Shown one piece after another: positions 59,527 to 64,000 of a stretch of 64,000 bases of DNA; the stretch's first letter is position 1; every line of letters starts with the position of its first letter. The position numbers were made by a program, and so were the translations under genes. Source of the DNA: DATGLG01 sp035294245 (GTDB lineage: Bacteria > Pseudomonadota > Alphaproteobacteria > JACZXZ01); contig DATGLG010000063.1 of NCBI GenBank assembly GCA_035294245.1, forward strand, positions 62,001-126,000. The letters are read 5' to 3'. Below the pieces are notes generated by a model. That model did not search any database and was not told the DNA's origin. It worked only from the letters and a program-made list of their open reading frames with translations.

Positions 59527-60690
59527 CTATGAGCTTTGCGTTGGCGTGTGCATGGAGGGAGGAGTCTCTGCTGTGGCAAATTCAGCGCGGATCACTTCGC
59601 TGTGCTGCCCGATCGCCGGGACGGGCCGCAGGGCAGCAGTCCGGCCCTCGCGGCGCACCGGCGGCGCTATGACCTCCACATCGCCGGCGGGTGTCGAAAC
59701 CTTGCTGCGGCGAAGCTGGGGATGGCGGCTCGCCGATTCGACGGAATTGAGCGAGCCAAAGGCGATTCCATAACGGCGGAGCCGTGCCACGAGCTCGTCG
59801 CGGTCCAAGCCGGTGAATGCGGCCGCGATCAGCGCGTCGAGTGCCGCGCGATTGGCGACGCGGCGGGGGATGTCCGCGTAGAGAGAATGCTCTGCGAGCT
59901 CGGGCTGCGTAAGCACGCCTTCGCAGAAGGCGCGCCATTCGCGCTCGTTCTGAATGGAAATGACGATCGGCTCACCCTGCGTGGGATAGGCGCCGTAAGG
60001 AGCGATCGACGGATGGTTCATGCCGACTCGCGCTGGCGCTGTGCCGCTATGGAGGTACTGAAGAAGTGGCACCGACATCCAGTCGGCCATGACGTCGAAG
60101 AGGGACAGCGCAACACCACTGCCGCGCCCGGTTCGCTCGCGCTCGTAGAGCGCCTCGAGGATGGCCGAATAGGCGGCAAGCCCCGTCGCGATGTCGCAGA
60201 CCGAGACGCCGACCCTGCCGGGCCCTTCCGGTCCGCCGGTGACCGAGGCTAGGCCGCTTTCCGCCTGCACCAGGAGGTCATACGCCTTCATGTCGCGATA
60301 GGGCCCGTCCTCGCCATAGCCTGAAATATCGCAAGTGACGAGGCGGGGATAGTGCGCGCGCAGCGACTCGGCACCGAAGCCGGCCCGCGCAGCGGCACCC
60401 GGAGCGAGGTTCTGAATGAAAACATCGGCCTTGGCGAGAATGCGATGGAGCAAGGCGGCGTCGTCCGCCGCCTTGATGTCGAGGACGATCGATTCCTTGC
60501 CGCGATTGAGCCAGACGAAATAGGTCGCGAGCCCTTTCACGTATTTGTCGTAGCGTCGCGCGAAATCGCCTTCCGGTCGCTCGATCTTGATGACTCGCGC
60601 CCCGGCATCGGCGAATTTCGCGGTGCAGTAGGGCGCCGCGACGGCCTGCTCCAGCGCGACGACGAGGATGTTGTCGAGGGGCTCGGGCAT
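59527..60690 (-). CDS. CaiB/BaiF family CoA-transferase (class III)
   Basis: 387-residue CoA-transferase that moves CoA between carboxylates through an aspartyl-CoA thioester. The N-terminal VVALEQAVAAPYCTAKFADA, the ADVFIQNLAPGAAAR segment, catalytic Asp138 in KAYDLLVQAESGL and GGPEGPGRVGVSVCDIATGL fit formyl-CoA-transferase-like members. ATG 60690; the longer frame upstream is not family-like. Substrates cannot be assigned. It is 30 bases downstream of the cupin gene on the same strand. Confidence 0.9.
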   Translation of the reverse strand: MPEPLDNILVVALEQAVAAPYCTAKFADAGARVIKIERPEGDFARRYDKYVKGLATYFVWLNRGKESIVLDIKAADDAALLHRILAKADVFIQNLAPGAAARAGFGAESLRAHYPRLVTCDISGYGEDGPYRDMKAYDLLVQAESGLASVTGGPEGPGRVGVSVCDIATGLAAYSAILEALYERERTGRGSGVALSLFDVMADWMSVPLLQYLHSGTAPARVGMNHPSIAPYGAYPTQGEPIVISIQNEREWRAFCEGVLTQPELAEHSLYADIPRRVANRAALDALIAAAFTGLDRDELVARLRRYGIAFGSLNSVESASRHPQLRRSKVSTPAGDVEVIAPPVRREGRTAALRPVPAIGQHSEVIRAEFATAETPPSMHTPTQSS

Positions 60691-60719
60691 CGGTGGGAGG
60701 CTTATCTGCCCATCGGCGA

Positions 60720-61187
60720 TCAGTAGGGATTTCCCTTCTTGTCGGTGAAGCTGCCGCTTTCGGATAGGACGAGATCGATATCCGGATAATGACAGGTGTC
60801 GCTCTTCGAGCGGGTGCCGACTTCCAGATAGCGCGCCGGCCGGTCCGACCGGTTCACGAGGTGGTGGCCGTCCGATTGGCCGGCGGGAAAGCCCGCAGCG
60901 AAGCCCGCTGTGAGGCGTTGCGCGCCGGCATCGGTGATTAGGGTAACCTCGCCTTCGAGGACATAGATGAATTCGTCCTCGCCGGTGTGCCAATGGCGCT
61001 GCGACGACCAGCAGCCCGGCGGCAAGTCGACGAGGTTGACGCCGAATTGGCTCAAGCCCGCGGCGTCGCCGAGGGCGCGCTTCCGCCGCGCGGCGACAGC
61101 GGCGCGGAACGGCTCCGGATAGCTCGAGTCGGTGCGTATCGGCAGCTGCTCGGGATCGATCGCAGGGGACTTCACGCGCTTGGACAT
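60720..61187 (-). CDS. Cupin domain protein
   Basis: 155 residues with a single cupin barrel: the metal-binding motif is QRHWHTGEDEFIYVLEGEVTL-type (HWHTGEDEF...) and the second motif is PAGQSDGHHLVN. The C-terminal tail (SESGSFTDKKGNPY) occurs in a cupin subgroup linked to CoA-transferases. Function unknown, perhaps sugar or organic-acid handling. It begins 45 bases after the downstream end of the permease gene. Confidence 0.86.
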   Translation of the reverse strand: MSKRVKSPAIDPEQLPIRTDSSYPEPFRAAVAARRKRALGDAAGLSQFGVNLVDLPPGCWSSQRHWHTGEDEFIYVLEGEVTLITDAGAQRLTAGFAAGFPAGQSDGHHLVNRSDRPARYLEVGTRSKSDTCHYPDIDLVLSESGSFTDKKGNPY

Positions 61188-61231
61188 AGCCAATCCCTCT
61201 TCGTCTGCACCGCCCCCGCTGAGCCCGAACC

Positions 61232-62050
61232 TCAACGCTCGCTGGCGACCTCGGTCGTCTTGGTGCGGCGGCTGCGTCCGGCGAGGAGGACGAGACTGAT
61301 CAGCGAAAGGGAGAGAAGGATAAGCGAAAGCGCCGAGGCCTTGTAGTAAAACCCGCGCTCCACGTCGCCGATGACGACGATCGGCACGGTGGCGAAGCCC
61401 GGCGGGTAGACCATCAGGGTGGCGCCGAGCTCGCCCAAGGATAGGGCGAAAGCAAGCGCCAAGCTCGCGCGAATCGCCGGCTCCAACAGCGGGATGACGA
61501 CCCGGCGCAACACCATCGCGGGACGCGCGCCGAGGCTTGCCGCCGCCTCTCGATAAACCGGGATTTCCTGCTTCAGCGCGGCGGCATTGATCCGATAGCA
61601 GAACGGCAGGACAAGGGCCACTTGAACAAGAACGACGATGGCCCACGAGCTCGAGATATCGAGAGGGGGCGCATGGTAGGCGAGCAGCACCGCAAGCCCG
61701 ACGACGACGCTCGGCACCGAATTCGGCACCATGACGAGAGCGTCGAGCAGCCCGCCGAGCCGGCGTCCTTCGAGGTGGCTGAGCGAAAGCGCGATCCACA
61801 CGCCGAAGACGGTTCCGAGTCCGGCGACGATGGCGGCGATCTCGAAGCTGGTCGTCAAGGCGCTCCAATCGCTGTCGTCGAGCTGGGTGAACCAGCGCAG
61901 CGTGAAGCTCGAGGGGAAGATCGTCGCGAGCCAGTCGGCCGATACGCTCGATAGCGCCACGATGATGACAGGCACGGCGAAGAACCAGAAGACGACGCCG
62001 CCGGTCAGGAAGCGGAGCGCGTTGAGCAGGGGCTTGCGCGGTCTAGGCAC
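61232..62050 (-). CDS. ABC transporter permease (second subunit)
   Basis: 272 residues, six helices of the binding-protein-dependent permease fold (LTGGVVFWFFAVPVIIVALSS, IVAGLGTVFGVWIALSL, ALVMVPNSVPSVVVGLAVLL). The EAA loop is seen as YREAAASLGARPAMVLRRVV. Overlaps the first permease by eight bases. Family pattern suggests spermidine/putrescine, iron(III) or 2-aminoethylphosphonate uptake; the substrate cannot be decided. Confidence 0.9.
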   Translation of the reverse strand: MPRPRKPLLNALRFLTGGVVFWFFAVPVIIVALSSVSADWLATIFPSSFTLRWFTQLDDSDWSALTTSFEIAAIVAGLGTVFGVWIALSLSHLEGRRLGGLLDALVMVPNSVPSVVVGLAVLLAYHAPPLDISSSWAIVVLVQVALVLPFCYRINAAALKQEIPVYREAAASLGARPAMVLRRVVIPLLEPAIRASLALAFALSLGELGATLMVYPPGFATVPIVVIGDVERGFYYKASALSLILLSLSLISLVLLAGRSRRTKTTEVASER

Positions 62051-62891
62051 GGGCGTGGCTCCGGGTCGCCGAGCGCGTGACCCGGCGATACAGCATGAAG
62101 ACGCTGAGCGACGCCGCCAGCATCACCACCGCTTGGGCCGAGGCCGCCTGCAGGTCGAGATCGATGGTCGCCGCGCTGTAGATCGAGATGGGGAGCGTGA
62201 TGAGCTTGGCGCTGCCCAGGACGAGAAGGATGCCGAACTCGTTCATGGTGAGGAGGAAGCAGAGAATGCTACCGGCCACGATGCCGGGAAGCGCCATGGG
62301 CAGAACAACGCGGCGTGCGACCATCAGCGGCCCGGCGCCGAGGCTGCGCGCCGCCTCCACAACCCGCTCGTCGATCAGCGTGAGCGCCGTCAGGGTCGGC
62401 CGCACCACGAAGGGGGTGTAGTAGATGACCTGGGCGAGAAGGACGCCGCCGAAGCCGAAGAGGAAATCGATGGGCGGATGATCGAGGGCGAAGCTGCGCT
62501 CGAGCAGGATATTCACCGAGCCCTGGGCGCCATAGAGAAAGATCAGGGTGAACGCGATGAGGAAGGACGGGAAGGCGACGAACAGCTCCATGAAGCGCAC
62601 GAGCGTTCGCGAGCCGCGGAACGGCAGATAAAAGAGGAGGGCGGCCAGCACGACGCCGACGACGGTTGCAATGCTGGCGCTCGCGATCAGGATCTTCGCT
62701 GTGGTCCCGATTACGTTCCAGCTCTCGGGATTGGAGAAGAACTGGCTGTACGAGAGGAGAGAGAGGCCCTTCTTGTCGTGAAAGCTCAGCCAGATCAGGC
62801 CGCCGAGCGGGTAAAGTATGAGCGGTGCAAAGACGAGCGCCAGCAGGACGGCGAGGTTGCCTGTGCGGAAGACGCGCCCCTGCCTAATCAT
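62043..62891 (-). CDS. ABC transporter permease (first subunit)
   Basis: 282 residues, six helices (LAVLLALVFAPLILYPLGGL, IASASIATVVGVVLAALLFY, FVAFPSFLIAFTLIFLYGAQ). EAA loop: VVEAARSLGAGPLMVARRVVL. The FLIAFTLIFLYGAQGS segment resembles the 2-aminoethylphosphonate permease PhnU as I remember it. Overlaps the ATPase gene by eight bases and the second permease by eight. Confidence 0.9.
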   Translation of the reverse strand: MIRQGRVFRTGNLAVLLALVFAPLILYPLGGLIWLSFHDKKGLSLLSYSQFFSNPESWNVIGTTAKILIASASIATVVGVVLAALLFYLPFRGSRTLVRFMELFVAFPSFLIAFTLIFLYGAQGSVNILLERSFALDHPPIDFLFGFGGVLLAQVIYYTPFVVRPTLTALTLIDERVVEAARSLGAGPLMVARRVVLPMALPGIVAGSILCFLLTMNEFGILLVLGSAKLITLPISIYSAATIDLDLQAASAQAVVMLAASLSVFMLYRRVTRSATRSHARA

Positions 62892-63990
62892 GAACGACGA
62901 CGCAATCTTCAGGGGAGAAGGAGAGCGTAATATCCTCGCCCGCCGCAGGGGGCGTGCCGCGCCGGGCAGCCTCGACGAGGATCGGCTCGCTCGTGTGGGG
63001 AATTTGCACGGTGATCAGGATGATCGAGCCGCGCCATTCGCTGCGCACCACGCGGCCGACCAGGCGACCGGGACCCAGATCGTCGAGGCGCAAGCTCTCC
63101 GGACGGATGCAGACGGCACCTCCGTCCGTTGCGGCGCCAAGCTGGCCGGCGGCTGGCAGGGCCCGGGCAATCGCCGCAGGCGGCAAGAAATTCGCCAGGC
63201 CGAGATAGTTGGCGACGAAGCGATCGCGCGGCCGATCATAGAGCTCCTGCGGCGTTCCGGCTTGAGCGACCTTGCCCTCGCGCAGGAGCAGCACCCGGTC
63301 CGAGAGCGTGAGGGCGTCCTCGCGATCATGGGTAACGTAGATCACGGTAAGCTCCGGCATCGCCTCGTGCAGCGTCTTGAGCTCGGCCCGCACGGCGGCG
63401 CGCAAATTCGCATCGAGCGCGCTGAGGGGCTCGTCGAGAAGCAGCACGTCCGGTTTGATCACCAGGGCGCGCGCAAGCGCGATCCGCTGCTGCATGCCGC
63501 CCGAGAGCTGCGCCGGGCGATAGCCGGAGAATTCCTCCATGCGCACGATGCGCAGTGCCGACGCAACACCCTCGCGGATCGCGTGCTCGGCGACGCGGCG
63601 CGCGCGCAGCCCGAAGGCGACGTTCTCGAACACCGTCATGTGCGGAAACAGCGCATAGTTCTGGTAAAGCAGCCCGACATTGCGCTGATGGGGCGGCGTA
63701 TCTGTGACGTTCCGGCCGGCAATCCAGACGCTGCCAGCGCGTGCCGGCACGAAACCCGCGACGTAACGAAGGAGCGTCGTCTTTCCGCACCCGCTATTGC
63801 CAAGCACGGTGATGAAGTCGCCCCGGCGCACCTCGACCGAAAGATCGTCGAGCACGAGCCGTCCGCCCAGCTCGACGGTCAGGCCCTGAACCCGAACCCC
63901 CGCTTCAGCGAACGGCTTCGCGGGATCCGTCGCCTCGCGCCGTCGCGGCGCGGCGGGTTTGGAGGGGTTGGGAAAGCTCGAAGTCTCCAC
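62884..63990 (-). CDS. ABC transporter ATP-binding protein (PotA/PhnT-like)
   Basis: 368-residue ATPase: Walker A GNSGCGKTT (64-72), Q-loop LLYQNYALFPHMT, signature LSGGMQQRIALARAL (from 161), Walker B VLLLDEPLSALD, H-loop VTHDRED, and a C-terminal TOBE domain (about 285-365). Importer type. Translational order is ATPase-permease-permease; the start at 63990 lies ten bases from the window edge, so any substrate-binding protein gene lies beyond the window on this strand. Confidence 0.93.
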   Translation of the reverse strand: METSSFPNPSKPAAPRRREATDPAKPFAEAGVRVQGLTVELGGRLVLDDLSVEVRRGDFITVLGNSGCGKTTLLRYVAGFVPARAGSVWIAGRNVTDTPPHQRNVGLLYQNYALFPHMTVFENVAFGLRARRVAEHAIREGVASALRIVRMEEFSGYRPAQLSGGMQQRIALARALVIKPDVLLLDEPLSALDANLRAAVRAELKTLHEAMPELTVIYVTHDREDALTLSDRVLLLREGKVAQAGTPQELYDRPRDRFVANYLGLANFLPPAAIARALPAAGQLGAATDGGAVCIRPESLRLDDLGPGRLVGRVVRSEWRGSIILITVQIPHTSEPILVEAARRGTPPAAGEDITLSFSPEDCVVVHD

Positions 63991-64000
63991 TGCGGCTTCA

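Noticed and set aside
59382..59672. Short frames on both strands between the TPR gene and the CoA-transferase
   Set aside because: They overlap the real 3' end of the CoA-transferase, have no ribosome-binding site and no recognisable motif.
1..64000. CRISPR arrays, insertion sequences, prophage genes, rRNA operons
   Set aside because: No regularly spaced repeats, transposase or phage structural genes, and no rRNA sequence was seen.

Overview
The window is a GC-rich chromosomal segment whose gene order points to an alphaproteobacterium of the order Hyphomicrobiales (Rhizobiales). The diagnostic runs are zapA - 6S RNA - 5-formyltetrahydrofolate cyclo-ligase, yebC-ruvCAB-ybgC-tolQRAB-pal-cpoB-tilS-ftsH-folP-glmM, tkt-gap-fba, serC-serA-hisZ-purA and rluD-rpoH. 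I cannot fix the genus from sequence alone. Starts were often moved inward from the longest reading frame, using Shine-Dalgarno spacing, overlap with neighbours and where family-like sequence begins.

Layout. 1-5.7 kb: start of rpmE, an MsbA-type ABC half-transporter, and a minus-strand three-gene set consisting of a MotA/TolQ/ExbB-like channel protein, a coiled-coil OmpA-domain partner with a membrane Asp, and a secreted OmpA-domain protein. 5.7-9.4 kb: an inositol monophosphatase plus the EF-P beta-lysylation set (efp, epmB, divergent epmA). 9.4-14.7 kb: thiE, class I fba, a conserved hypothetical, gap and tkt, with pgk absent from its usual place. 15-17.2 kb: DUF4164 protein, zapA, 6S RNA, fau and a YmdB-like phosphoesterase. 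17.4-27.4 kb: yebC, Holliday-junction genes, the complete Tol-Pal operon and tilS. 27.5-32.9 kb: ftsH, folP, glmM and thiD.

32.9-42.7 kb is a regulator-rich metabolic stretch: a MocR regulator with a palindrome on its own start codon, two DUF1127 proteins, an EamA exporter, a Thr/Ser dehydratase coupled to an AlaX editing protein, a tartrate-type dehydrogenase, a LysR regulator, a MaoC dehydratase and an SLC13 permease with RCK_C domains. 42.8-51.4 kb is core again: serC-serA-hisZ-purA, a GST, rpoH, rluD and a small membrane protein. From the tRNA-Glu(CTC) at 52.6 kb onward the content looks accessory: AraC + DUF2000, an unknown membrane protein, PPK2, a sensor kinase, a compositionally different TPR protein with a toxin-like N-terminal prefix, a CoA-transferase, a cupin and a three-gene ABC importer running to the window end.

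The most promising candidates for undescribed biology are the stator-like three-gene envelope set (2.1-5.6 kb), the composite TPR protein in the AT-richer islet (58-59.4 kb), and the probably leaderless, self-overlapping MocR control region (34.27-34.31 kb).
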